A stretch of 21,639 bases of DNA from positions 1 through 21,639 of the forward strand of contig VGRU01000037.1 in the NCBI GenBank assembly GCA_016875255.1, given 5' to 3'. This document shows, piece by piece, positions 1-6,201 of this stretch (its first letter is position 1; every line of letters begins with the position of its first letter). The position numbers and the translations under genes are program-made. Source of the stretch: Deltaproteobacteria bacterium. GTDB lineage: Bacteria > Desulfobacterota > BSN033 > UBA1163. The notes beneath the pieces were generated by a model. The model had not been told where the DNA came from and searched no databases. It saw nothing but the letters and a program-made list of their open reading frames with translations.

Positions 1-1
1 T

Positions 2-367
2 GCGGTGGTCGTCAACCACGCCATCCGGATCAATGGCATCCAGGAGGTGGCGATCACCAAACTCGATGTGTTGAATGATTTCGATAAGATAAAAATTTGT
101 GTCGGGTATTGCCTAAATGGAAAGGTTATTCAACATGTTCCCTCCAATCTGGAAGTTCTGGAAAGCTGCGAGCCCGTTTATGAGGAATTGGACGGGTGGA
201 GAAGAGAGGTGAAGGGAGCGAAAAAGATTTCAGAGCTTCCCGCTCAGGCGCAACGGTATCTGAAAAGGATTGAAGAATTGACTCATGTAAAAATAGCAAT
301 GGTCTCAGTCGGTTCTGAAAGGAATGAGACGATTGAGATTAAAAATCCCTTTCAAAATGTTGCCTAA
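2..367 (+). CDS. purA: Adenylosuccinate synthetase, C-terminal part (5' end outside window)
   Basis: The reading frame is open from the first bases and ends at TAA 365-367, so only about the last 121 residues are present. They match the C-terminal end of adenylosuccinate synthetase, which joins IMP and aspartate using GTP in the cytosolic AMP branch of purine synthesis. Recognisable family segments are VVNHAIRINGIQEVAITKLDVL, a KICVGY segment, the YEELDGW segment, LPAQAQRYLKRIEEL and the terminal VGSERNETIEI stretch that closes the substrate pocket. No frameshift is visible. A tRNA-Lys gene starts 43 bp downstream with its own promoter-like sequence between. The GTP-binding part lies off the window and cannot be judged. 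Confidence 0.95.
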   Translation, partial: AVVVNHAIRINGIQEVAITKLDVLNDFDKIKICVGYCLNGKVIQHVPSNLEVLESCEPVYEELDGWRREVKGAKKISELPAQAQRYLKRIEELTHVKIAMVSVGSERNETIEIKNPFQNVA

Positions 368-371
368 CGAC

Positions 372-400
372 TTGACAATCTGGAAGGTTTTCTCTTAATT
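372..400 (+). promoter_or_regulatory. Candidate sigma-70 promoter for tRNA-Lys
   Basis: A perfect -35 hexamer TTGACA (372-377) begins 5 bp after the purA stop. Seventeen bases later comes an AT-rich, weakly matching -10 (TTAATT, 395-400). Transcription would start around 407, just before the tRNA at 411. The -10 is poor, so the call rests on the -35 and the position. Confidence 0.45.
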
Positions 401-410
401 TAAATCGATA

Positions 411-486
411 GGGCCGTTAACTCAGACGGTAGAGTATCTGCCTTTTAAGCAGAGAGTCGTGGGTTCAAGTCCCGCACGGCCCACCA
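411..486 (+). tRNA. tRNA-Lys (anticodon TTT)
   Basis: A complete 76-nt cloverleaf with encoded CCA. The acceptor strands gggccgt and acggccc pair. The anticodon stem tctgc/gcaga encloses the loop cttttaa with anticodon TTT at 444-446. The T arm carries gggttcaagtccc. No intron or mismatch was seen. Confidence 0.97.
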
Positions 487-490
487 TTTC

Positions 491-566
491 GAATTCGGAA
501 TTTAGAATGCGGAATTCGGAATAAAGACACTTAATTTCGCATTCGCCATTCCGCAATCCGCAATTT
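491..566 (+). repeat. Intergenic palindromic repeat between the two tRNA genes
   Basis: The spacer holds runs of the type gaattcggaat / gcggaattcggaat on its left half and the roughly complementary attccgcaatccgcaatt on its right half, so it can fold into a long imperfect hairpin. It has no coding potential. It looks like a dispersed REP-type element; boundaries are approximate. Confidence 0.5.
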
Positions 567-573
567 AAAGAGG

Positions 574-649
574 GTCCCCATCGTCTAGTGGCCAAGGACA
601 CCGGCCTTTCACGTCGGTAACACGGGTTCGACTCCCGTTGGGGACGCCA
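574..649 (+). tRNA. tRNA-Glu (anticodon TTC)
   Basis: A complete 76-nt cloverleaf with encoded 3' end GCCA. The acceptor gtcccca pairs with tggggac. The anticodon stem ccggc/gtcgg encloses ctttcac with anticodon TTC at 608-610. The T arm is acggg-ttcgact-cccgt. A terminator follows 17 bp later. Degenerate relatives of this gene lie at 712-770 and 3775-3841. Confidence 0.97.
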
Positions 650-666
650 ATGTTAATGTCGAAAAA

Positions 667-694
667 CCCCGTCATCGGTCGGGGCTTTTTTTTT
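667..694 (+). terminator. Intrinsic terminator after tRNA-Glu
   Basis: The stem ccccg (667-671) and cgggg (680-684) encloses an 8-nt loop and is followed by C and nine T residues. It ends the tRNA transcript. A related hairpin with the same gtcggggctttt right side follows the decayed tRNA copy at 3857. Confidence 0.85.
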
Positions 695-711
695 GCGCAC
701 ACCTGAAGAGA

Positions 712-770
712 CCAGAGACATCCCGATTTTCATCGGGGCGACAGGGGGTTCAAACCCCCTGGAGTCGGGT
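712..770 (+). pseudogene. tRNA-like relic 1 (tRNA-Glu-derived?)
   Basis: Contains a hairpin tcccgattttcatcgggg and a T-arm-like gggggttcaaaccccc. It shares almost all of 717-760 with the relic at 3787-3830. There are no matching acceptor strands, the anticodon stem-loop has the wrong length and the 3' end reads ggagtcgggt, so it cannot be a working tRNA. The link to tRNA-Glu runs through relic 2, which is clearer. Confidence 0.5.
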
Positions 771-864
771 AATAAGGGAGATCTGGAATATCTCCCTCGC
801 TGCGAATCCGGGCCAATGTCAATATCTTTTCTTGGAGCCGGCCGTAAAGGTTCGGTTATTAAAA

Positions 865-1091
865 CCTAAATTGAGCGATTCATCCTAACTCACAAGGGGA
901 GCAGAGATGCCTCAAACCCTTTTAGAATGCGATACGTTATAAAATTAGGGAATGGGCCTCTAACTTTCACCCAACGGGTGATGATTGGACAGGCCTCATG
1001 GTTGATTCAACCCATCAAAGGTGATCGCTCTAAAAGGCTTTTCGGCCTCCCTCCCCCCCTTGTGAGGGATGAAAAGATCGCTCAATTTAGG
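865..1091. mobile_element. MITE-like 227-bp imperfect palindrome with 5-bp target duplication
   Basis: The ends are a perfect 15-bp inverted repeat (cctaaattgagcgat at 865-879 and its complement at 1077-1091). Similarity continues inward for about 70 bp per arm, including tcacaagggg and ccttttaga segments. The centre has small hairpins such as cacccaacgggtg and ggttgattcaacc. The same pentamer TAAAA flanks both ends (860-864 and 1092-1096), as expected for a target-site duplication. No transposase is encoded, so it would move in trans if it is mobile. Its right end contains the stop codon of the helicase gene at 1087-1089. Confidence 0.7.
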
Positions 1092-2295
1092 TAAAAGTTT
1101 TTGCTCGCTCCGGTTGGCCACGGGGCGATTGCTTCTGTCCTGATAAACCATTATCTCTCCCTGGAAGCGCAGGTCTTTGATAATCGAAGTTGTTCAGCCT
1201 TCGACGTTCCAGTCTGGCGCCGAGGACAAACTCGATGTTGCGCACCACAGCTTCATCCTCGCGAGTGACCAAGGAGAAGGCATCGCCTGTCTTCTCGGCC
1301 CGGCCGGTGCGGCCGATCCGGTGGGTGTAGGCATCTGTTGTGTCCGGCATGTCATAATTGATGACATGAGAGATCCGTGAAACATCGATGCCCCGGGCGG
1401 CGATGTCGGTTGCAACGAGGACCCTGTACGAACCGTTACGAAATCCGCGGATGGCCGCCTGGCGCTGGTTCTGAGAAAGGTTTCCCTGAAGCGATGTGGT
1501 TGGGTAACCTGCCCTTTCGAGTTGCTTTCCCAAACGCTGGGCCCGGTGTTTGGTCCGCGTGAAAATCAGGATAGAGGCCGTTTCAGTATAGCGCAACAGC
1601 TGAAGGAGGAGGTCTGTCTTGAGGTGAGAAGCGACCGGGTAGAGCGCATGCGCGACCGTAGGTGCCGGCGCAGACGGATCGACCTGCACCGTGACAGGGG
1701 CACGGAGGACATCCCGGGTCAGCCCCCGGATGTCGTCCGGCATGGTCGCCGCAAACATCAGCGTCTGGCGCACGGTTGGCACGTGCTTGATGATCTCCCG
1801 GATATCGGGAAGAAACCCCATGTCCAGCATCCGGTCCGCCTCGTCGAGCACGAGGATCTCCAGGTTTGGAAACCGGGTCGTGCCCTGACGGATGTGATCG
1901 AGCAACCGACCCGGACAGGCGACAATGATTTCGACTCCGGACCGGAGATCGCGAACCTGCGGGGCCATGGAGACGCCACCATAGATCGGAAGGCTGCGCA
2001 GGCGCGTCTGACGGCCCAACGCTACGAAGGCTGTATGAATCTGGTCGCTCAATTCTCGCGTCGGCGCGATGACGAGGGCCCCGATTCGGCCCCGGGGTCT
2101 TTTGACCAGTCGCTGCAGGATCGGCAGCACAAAAGCAGCGGTCTTGCCTGTGCCGGTCTGGGCCAGACCTAAAACGTCTTGTCCCTTGAGGGCCGGCGGA
2201 ATCGCCTGGCGCTGGATTGGAGTGGGTGTGGAATAGCCGAGCGCTTGGACGCCGGCCACAATCTGGGGGTAAAGATCGAACGAATCAAAATTCAT
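1087..2295 (-). CDS. rhlE: RhlE-type DEAD-box RNA helicase
   Basis: A 402-residue ATP-dependent RNA helicase of the DEAD-box superfamily 2 group; such proteins remodel rRNA and mRNA structure, often in the cold. Visible motifs are the Q motif around G20-Q28, motif I AQTGTGKT (45-52), Ia PTREL (78-82), II DEAD (151-154), the RecA2 repeat with IFTRT, VATDIAARGID, and motif VI HRIGRTGR. Motif Ib reads CPGR (127-130) rather than the usual TPGR, and motif III reads AAT (182-184) rather than SAT. The C-terminal tail after about residue 370 is short and basic. The start at 2295 has an AAAGGA-type ribosome site just upstream. The last codon falls at the target duplication and the stop lies in the MITE-like element, so the original tail may have been longer. 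The adjacent cold-shock gene, in the same direction, suggests a joint RNA-chaperone role. Confidence 0.93.
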   Translation of the reverse strand: MNFDSFDLYPQIVAGVQALGYSTPTPIQRQAIPPALKGQDVLGLAQTGTGKTAAFVLPILQRLVKRPRGRIGALVIAPTRELSDQIHTAFVALGRQTRLRSLPIYGGVSMAPQVRDLRSGVEIIVACPGRLLDHIRQGTTRFPNLEILVLDEADRMLDMGFLPDIREIIKHVPTVRQTLMFAATMPDDIRGLTRDVLRAPVTVQVDPSAPAPTVAHALYPVASHLKTDLLLQLLRYTETASILIFTRTKHRAQRLGKQLERAGYPTTSLQGNLSQNQRQAAIRGFRNGSYRVLVATDIAARGIDVSRISHVINYDMPDTTDAYTHRIGRTGRAEKTGDAFSLVTREDEAVVRNIEFVLGARLERRRLNNFDYQRPALPGRDNGLSGQKQSPRGQPERAKTFT

Positions 2296-2517
2296 ATGTT
2301 CCTTTCTTTCTGCAGAGATATGCCCAATATTGCAGCGGGCGCTTCAATGGTTGGAACAACCCTCTTGCAAAACGGGATAAGATTGGGCGGTCTTGCGAAA
2401 TCTCGCTCAGAACGCCTCGATATAAAAGATCAGGATGATTGACTGAAAGCCTGCGGTCAATTGAGAAGGCTGGCAAATGAAGAGGCAACCACCTGGGAGG
2501 AGCCTTTTGAGGTCCAA

Positions 2518-2718
2518 TTAGAGTTTCTTGACGTTAATCGCCTTGAGACCTTTCGGTCCCTTCTCTGTGTCGAAGCTAACTGCGTCCCCTTCCGCCAGGC
2601 TTTTAAAGCCTTCGGCCTGGATGGAGGAGTGATGGACGAAAACTTCCGTCCCGGGGTCTCTTGCGATAAAGCCGAATCCCTTGCTATCATTAAACCATTT
2701 TACTGTTCCCTGAGCCAT
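2518..2718 (-). CDS. Cold-shock domain protein (CspA family)
   Basis: A 66-residue single OB-fold protein of standard family length. It begins [18 protein letters not shown], with RNP1 (KGFGFI, 13-18) and RNP2 (VFVHH, 26-30), the surface aromatic patch that binds single-stranded RNA and DNA. The family melts mRNA hairpins and can act as a transcription antiterminator. The start is supported by a GGAGGG ribosome site about 8 bp upstream on the minus strand. It lies 222 bp upstream of the helicase gene in the same direction; no gene and no convincing terminator were seen between them. A hairpin with a U tract lies about 40 bp before its start codon. Which csp paralogue it is cannot be told. Confidence 0.95.
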   Translation of the reverse strand: MAQGTVKWFNDSKGFGFIARDPGTEVFVHHSSIQAEGFKSLAEGDAVSFDTEKGPKGLKAINVKKL

Positions 2719-2757
2719 TTCTAAACCCTCCGTTTCTACCTTCTATAGGTTTCATCT

Positions 2758-2793
2758 AAAAAAAAAGCCACAAAGTCAAAAGTCTTTGCGGCT
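2758..2793 (-). terminator. Intrinsic terminator hairpin in front of csp
   Basis: Read on the minus strand, agccgcaaag (from 2793) pairs with ctttgtggct with one G-U pair. The loop is 8 nt and a run of eight further U residues follows the hairpin. It would stop transcription coming from the gene at 2949-3638. It would equally lie inside the csp leader if csp starts at the candidate promoter 2827-2855. Confidence 0.8.
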
Positions 2794-2826
2794 GCTTCAA
2801 CACAAAACCTCCCAACTGTTGGACTT

Positions 2827-2855
2827 CATATAACACATTCTCGACTCAAAGGCAA
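2827..2855 (-). promoter_or_regulatory. Candidate sigma-70 promoter for csp
   Basis: On the minus strand TTGCCT (2855-2850) and TATATG (2832-2827) are separated by exactly 17 bp, each matching four of six consensus bases. The start would be near 2820, at a perfect 11-bp palindrome ccaacagttgg (2812-2822). That gives a leader of about 100 nt containing the hairpin at 2758-2793. Confidence 0.3.
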
Positions 2856-2948
2856 GGGGCCTGGGAAGTTAACAGTATTTGAAAGGTATCTCTGTGTTCC
2901 ATTGCTTCTACCCTGGCCTAGATAAACCAAGAAATCCTGGGATCGTCT

Positions 2949-3638
2949 TTAAAATGTGACCGATGCGGGATTGAGCAGCCGAAAAAACCTCTCCCAATTA
3001 TTGAATTTATTTTTTAATGACAAATCCTTCTCGTGTATTCTTATCCGGCCCAAACGGTTCATGCCGAAACCTGATTTCATCTTTATAAAATCATTGCTGG
3101 ATATGAGGAACCCTAACGGGTGGTTTTCTCCGCTGGGCTTATGCAAAAGGAGGACAGCCCACTTGCTATGTTCAGAGGGCATCAGACGAGTGATCTCCGC
3201 CCAATTGGGAGATATTTCCCAAAAGCCGCAAAGGCTTTCATGAATGAATAAAAAAGAAGTCTTATGATGATCCTCATAGCGATAAAGGTGTAAATGTCTT
3301 TTTAACAGTTTAAAATCAAACTTAAATCCCCTTTGTGCTAAATTGATTTTTAGCTCTGACAAGAATTGTTCCAATAATCTTTCAGGAGGTGACATCCGCA
3401 TTTCTTTCACACCTTCAAAATAATCTCTTTTGCCCAAGACCTTCTTCGCTGTGACATTAGTCAACCCCGTTTCTTCAAGAAGGGAATTAATAACGGTTAT
3501 AGCAGCCGCACTCTTCCCTACCTTAACCTCTAAAGCAGCATTGCATCGGCCACAAAAAAGCCCGCGAAGAAGTCGTTTAGAGTTCTTGCGGGCATAGGCT
3601 ATAAGCCTAAAAGGCTCTGTACAACTTGGTCGTGTCAT
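2949..3638 (-). CDS. Hypothetical protein with a CxxC motif
   Basis: I do not recognise this 229-residue protein. Near the N terminus it has a single CxxC (LFCGRCNAALEV, around residues 30-41) plus one earlier cysteine, suggesting half of a zinc-ribbon-like site. The middle is a helical stretch rich in E, L and K. The C-terminal half contains FLFIHESLCGFWEISPNW, KWAVLLLHKPSG, GRIRIHEKDL and WERFFRLLN. There is no signal peptide or membrane segment. I chose ATG 3638; an in-frame TTG at 3653 would add MCYIG, and neither has a strong ribosome site. The gene looks AT-richer than the neighbouring helicase and flagellar genes, and it sits between tRNA relics, which fits foreign origin. Confidence 0.6.
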   Translation of the reverse strand: MTRPSCTEPFRLIAYARKNSKRLLRGLFCGRCNAALEVKVGKSAAAITVINSLLEETGLTNVTAKKVLGKRDYFEGVKEMRMSPPERLLEQFLSELKINLAQRGFKFDFKLLKRHLHLYRYEDHHKTSFLFIHESLCGFWEISPNWAEITRLMPSEHSKWAVLLLHKPSGENHPLGFLISSNDFIKMKSGFGMNRLGRIRIHEKDLSLKNKFNNWERFFRLLNPASVTF

Positions 3639-3688
3639 ACCAATATAACACAATATGCCAATTTATGCTTGAGACAGGAGAATTTTCA

Positions 3689-3745
3689 ATGAATGTGGAA
3701 TATTATCGAATCGGAATCCATAGCGGGCCCTGGAAGATGTCTTAA
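3689..3745 (+). CDS. Possible 18-residue peptide ORF or gene remnant
   Basis: ATG 3689 follows an AGGAG ribosome site (3676-3680) at good spacing and encodes MNVEYYRIGIHSGPWKMS. It could be a short peptide, a leader, or the remains of a gene truncated when the segment was rearranged. The only support is the ribosome site. Confidence 0.2.
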   Translation: MNVEYYRIGIHSGPWKMS

Positions 3746-3774
3746 TGGCTTCGGAAATACAGATTTTGCTCTTT

Positions 3775-3841
3775 GATCAGGCCAAGGACATCCCGATTTT
3801 CATCGGGACGACCAGGGGTTCAAACCCCCTTGGGGACGCCA
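3775..3841 (+). pseudogene. Decayed tRNA-Glu copy
   Basis: The D-arm segment ggccaaggaca and the 3' acceptor end tggggacgcca match the intact tRNA-Glu at 574-649, and a T arm agggg-ttcaaac-cccct is preserved. The 5' acceptor strand is missing: the aligned bases ttttgct cannot pair with tggggac. The anticodon arm is replaced by tcccgattttcatcggga, whose loop is not 7 nt. It is followed, like the real gene, by a terminator with a cggtcggggctttt core. Confidence 0.7.
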
Positions 3842-3856
3842 GTATTATTATCGAAG

Positions 3857-3888
3857 AGCCTCGGCATCGGTCGGGGCTTTTCTTTTTT
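3857..3888 (+). terminator. Intrinsic terminator after the tRNA-Glu relic
   Basis: agcctcg (3857-3863) pairs with cggggct (3872-3878) with one G-U pair, followed by a T-rich run. It is homologous to the terminator at 667-694. The 3889-4073 stretch before the fliK promoter shows no gene. Confidence 0.75.
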
Positions 3889-4073
3889 ATTAGCAGGGCG
3901 CTTTTTAATTCATGAGCGACCGCATTCTATTTCTTAACCCTGGAAATATTTTCTCCGTTTTTTGGGTAGGGGGAAATTATTGCCGGGGGGGTAATCATTC
4001 TATTATTAAAAGGAAGGGAGCTAAAGTATCGGAAATAATAAAGGAATAAAAAATCGGTCCGGCTGATTTATTT

Positions 4074-4090
4074 TGGCATATCCATTGCTT
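4074..4090 (+). promoter_or_regulatory. Sigma-54 (-24/-12) promoter candidate upstream of fliK
   Basis: TGGCAT-N5-TTGCTT with the GG (4075-4076) and GC (4087-4088) dinucleotides exactly 10 bp apart, as RpoN requires. The predicted start is near 4100, only about 4 nt before ATG 4104, which is uncomfortable for ribosome binding. Confidence 0.6.
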
Positions 4091-4103
4091 TGTCTGAAGG
4101 CAA

Positions 4104-5492
4104 ATGATGGAACTGCCACTTTTAGCCAACCTGATGCCTGCCGGATTCGAAAGGAATCCTTCTGTCCTTTCTCCTGATTTTTCCTCCGAGGGGTTCAATT
4201 CTCTTCTCCTCAATCAGATAATTGATATGGAGGAAGGACTTTGTAATGAGGATGGATGCCAAGGGAAGTTCTTATTCCCTTTATCAGAAGAATCGCTCTC
4301 ACCCCAATCAGACGAGAGAGAGTCTCTTGCTAACAACACCTTCAATGCACTTATTGAGCAGAACCTAATTCATCCATTGAGCGTTCCCATACTCCCCGAA
4401 GATCAAGGGCTTTTCCCTTCACTCGAACAACCATCAGAAACCCCATTGTTTATGCCGGGCCCAATCCATTTCCCAAAAGCGGTCGGCGCCGAGATTCAGG
4501 GAGAGCACGCTCTGTTTTCGGAAGAGTTTGTGGGGATGAGAGGCCAGGAGCCCAGTATTTCTCAAAACCTTGAAGGAAAATGGGTCGATCACCCGCCGTT
4601 TCAATCCGGAAATGGAAAAACGGCGTTAGATTCATCTCTTTTAGAGAAGGGCGTTTTTGAAACTGCAAAGGAGTTTGTAAGCCGGATGGGCGGTCATCAT
4701 GAGGAACTTTCCTCCCTATTTCAGATAAAGGGAAAAGATGCGGGAAACTATCTCGTGACCGGCAAGATGGAGGATGATGGCCCCAGGGCCTTGACTTCTT
4801 TAAATCCAGCCACTGTTTCTTCGGAAAAAGGCGGACCGGACCTGACATTGAAGCTTGAATTCATTGGCAAACCTCAAATCAGTGGATTAAGCCCTGACTC
4901 TGAAAATGACAACCAAAGATTGGCATCCCTGAAGAATAATCCCTCCCTTTCCGAATCCTATTCGATACAGAACGGGGCCGAGCCGGAATCTAAAATGAAG
5001 CATTTCATGCCGGAGGAGGTTCCGAAGGGGCAGAATGGTTTTTTTTCGAAAGTGGAGTCATTTGAAATTTATCATCAGGTTGGCCGGAAGATGGTGTGGT
5101 CCGTTCAAAATGGCGAGGAAAGAATCAAACTAACATTAGATCCCCCCCGTCTCGGGAACCTCTACATGGAGGTCACAAAAGAGAAGGAGATGGTGAGAGC
5201 TACTCTCTGGGCGGAAAGCCCTGTAACAAAAGAATTGCTCGAGGCACACCGGACAGAGCTTCGCAGGATCCTGGAAGAGGGTGGTTTTAGACTGGAGAGG
5301 TTTGATGTCTTTGTTCAGCAGGGGGCGGATCGATTCATGGAGAGGAAAGAACATTCATTTTCCAGAGGACAACAGGAGGTTAGTGAGCTTAACGGAGACG
5401 GGGCCTTTCTATCCCCCGAATCTTCGGATGTCCTTTCAATTGCGGTCCGTCGATATCCGGGAATGAGCAGTTATATAGACAGAATCATATAA
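4104..5492 (+). CDS. fliK: Flagellar hook-length control protein FliK
   Basis: 462 residues. FliK is exported through the flagellar type III system, measures hook length and then makes FlhB switch export from hook to filament substrates. The long N-terminal part (to about 320) is low-conservation, rich in S, P, E and G, as expected for a mostly unfolded ruler. The C-terminal Flg_hook domain covers about residues 330-415, with IKLTLDPPRLGNLYMEV, ATLWAESPVTKELLEAH and LRRILEEGGFRLERFDV matching the family pattern. A tail of about 45 residues follows. It is the first gene of a fliK-flgD-flgE group, 19 bp before flgD. The start is uncertain: ATG 4104 and 4107 are preceded by GAAGG (4096-4100), but the predicted sigma-54 start point falls on the same bases. 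Confidence 0.9.
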   Translation: MMELPLLANLMPAGFERNPSVLSPDFSSEGFNSLLLNQIIDMEEGLCNEDGCQGKFLFPLSEESLSPQSDERESLANNTFNALIEQNLIHPLSVPILPEDQGLFPSLEQPSETPLFMPGPIHFPKAVGAEIQGEHALFSEEFVGMRGQEPSISQNLEGKWVDHPPFQSGNGKTALDSSLLEKGVFETAKEFVSRMGGHHEELSSLFQIKGKDAGNYLVTGKMEDDGPRALTSLNPATVSSEKGGPDLTLKLEFIGKPQISGLSPDSENDNQRLASLKNNPSLSESYSIQNGAEPESKMKHFMPEEVPKGQNGFFSKVESFEIYHQVGRKMVWSVQNGEERIKLTLDPPRLGNLYMEVTKEKEMVRATLWAESPVTKELLEAHRTELRRILEEGGFRLERFDVFVQQGADRFMERKEHSFSRGQQEVSELNGDGAFLSPESSDVLSIAVRRYPGMSSYIDRII

Positions 5493-5511
5493 CATAATAG
5501 GAGGTTACGAA

Positions 5512-6180
5512 ATGAGCATTTCGTCCATATCACCCACGGCCAATTCTGATTCAGTGGCTAATTCCGGCAAGAGAAAGACCAGCCTCAATCAGGAGGATTT
5601 TTTAAATCTCTTCGTCACGCAGTTAAGGAACCAGAACCCTCTCGAACCTATGGATAATTTTCAGATGGCTGCACAAATGGCGCAGTTTAGCAGCCTGGAC
5701 AGCCTGAATCGAATCAAAAGCTCTCTTGAACTTATGGGCGCCTATCAGGCCTCTATGAACAGTTTGCAGGCGACCGGGTTGATTGGAAAGAGAGTGGAGA
5801 CCGAAAGCCAGTCTTTGTCTATCAATGGAGGCAAAGTGTCAGAGGGTTATTATCAGTTATCCAAACCCGGAAAGGTGAAGGTTGAGATCTATGATCATAA
5901 AGGGCAATTGATCCGAACCCTGGAAGAAGGGATGAAAGATGTTTCAAGACAGAAGCTGGTCTGGGATGGAAATTCGCAGGCAGGAGTCAAGCAGCCTGAC
6001 GGCAGATATTCATTCCAGGTCACAGCCGTTGACGAAAAGGGACAGCCCATCCCGGTCGGTCTTTCAAGAATAGACACGGTCACTGGAATCCACTTTGAAA
6101 ACGGAGTGATCTATCTGAATCTGGGTTCGGAAAAAATTACCTTACAGGATGTAAAAGCCATCCTGAGTTCATCTAATTAA
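5512..6180 (+). CDS. flgD: Flagellar hook cap / basal-body rod modification protein FlgD
   Basis: 222 residues, a normal length for FlgD, the scaffold that caps the growing hook and allows FlgE subunits to assemble. After a disordered S/N-rich start, the conserved block LNQEDFLNLFVTQLRNQNPLEPMDNFQMAAQMAQFSSLDSL lies at about 25-65. The C-terminal half holds the tudor-like and Ig-like part with VKVEIYDHKGQLIRTL and the GRYSFQVTAVDEKG pattern. An AGGAGG ribosome site precedes ATG 5512. It is followed 21 bp later by its substrate gene flgE. Confidence 0.96.
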   Translation: MSISSISPTANSDSVANSGKRKTSLNQEDFLNLFVTQLRNQNPLEPMDNFQMAAQMAQFSSLDSLNRIKSSLELMGAYQASMNSLQATGLIGKRVETESQSLSINGGKVSEGYYQLSKPGKVKVEIYDHKGQLIRTLEEGMKDVSRQKLVWDGNSQAGVKQPDGRYSFQVTAVDEKGQPIPVGLSRIDTVTGIHFENGVIYLNLGSEKITLQDVKAILSSSN

Positions 6181-6201
6181 AATTGAAAGGAGGTTATTAT
6201 T

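Noticed and set aside
127..367. Possible unusual feature in the 3' end of purA
   Set aside because: The sequence is an ordinary continuation of the adenylosuccinate synthetase frame; the zero-interest entry in the findings list carries no claim and should be ignored.
1522..2172. 216-residue plus-strand open frame opposite the helicase gene
   Set aside because: It is antisense to a gene with complete DEAD-box motifs, has an unnatural R/D/G-rich composition and no ribosome site; it is an effect of GC-rich codons on the other strand.
3775..3841. A second functional tRNA-Glu
   Set aside because: The 5' acceptor strand does not pair with the 3' end and the anticodon loop has the wrong size, so it was called a relic.
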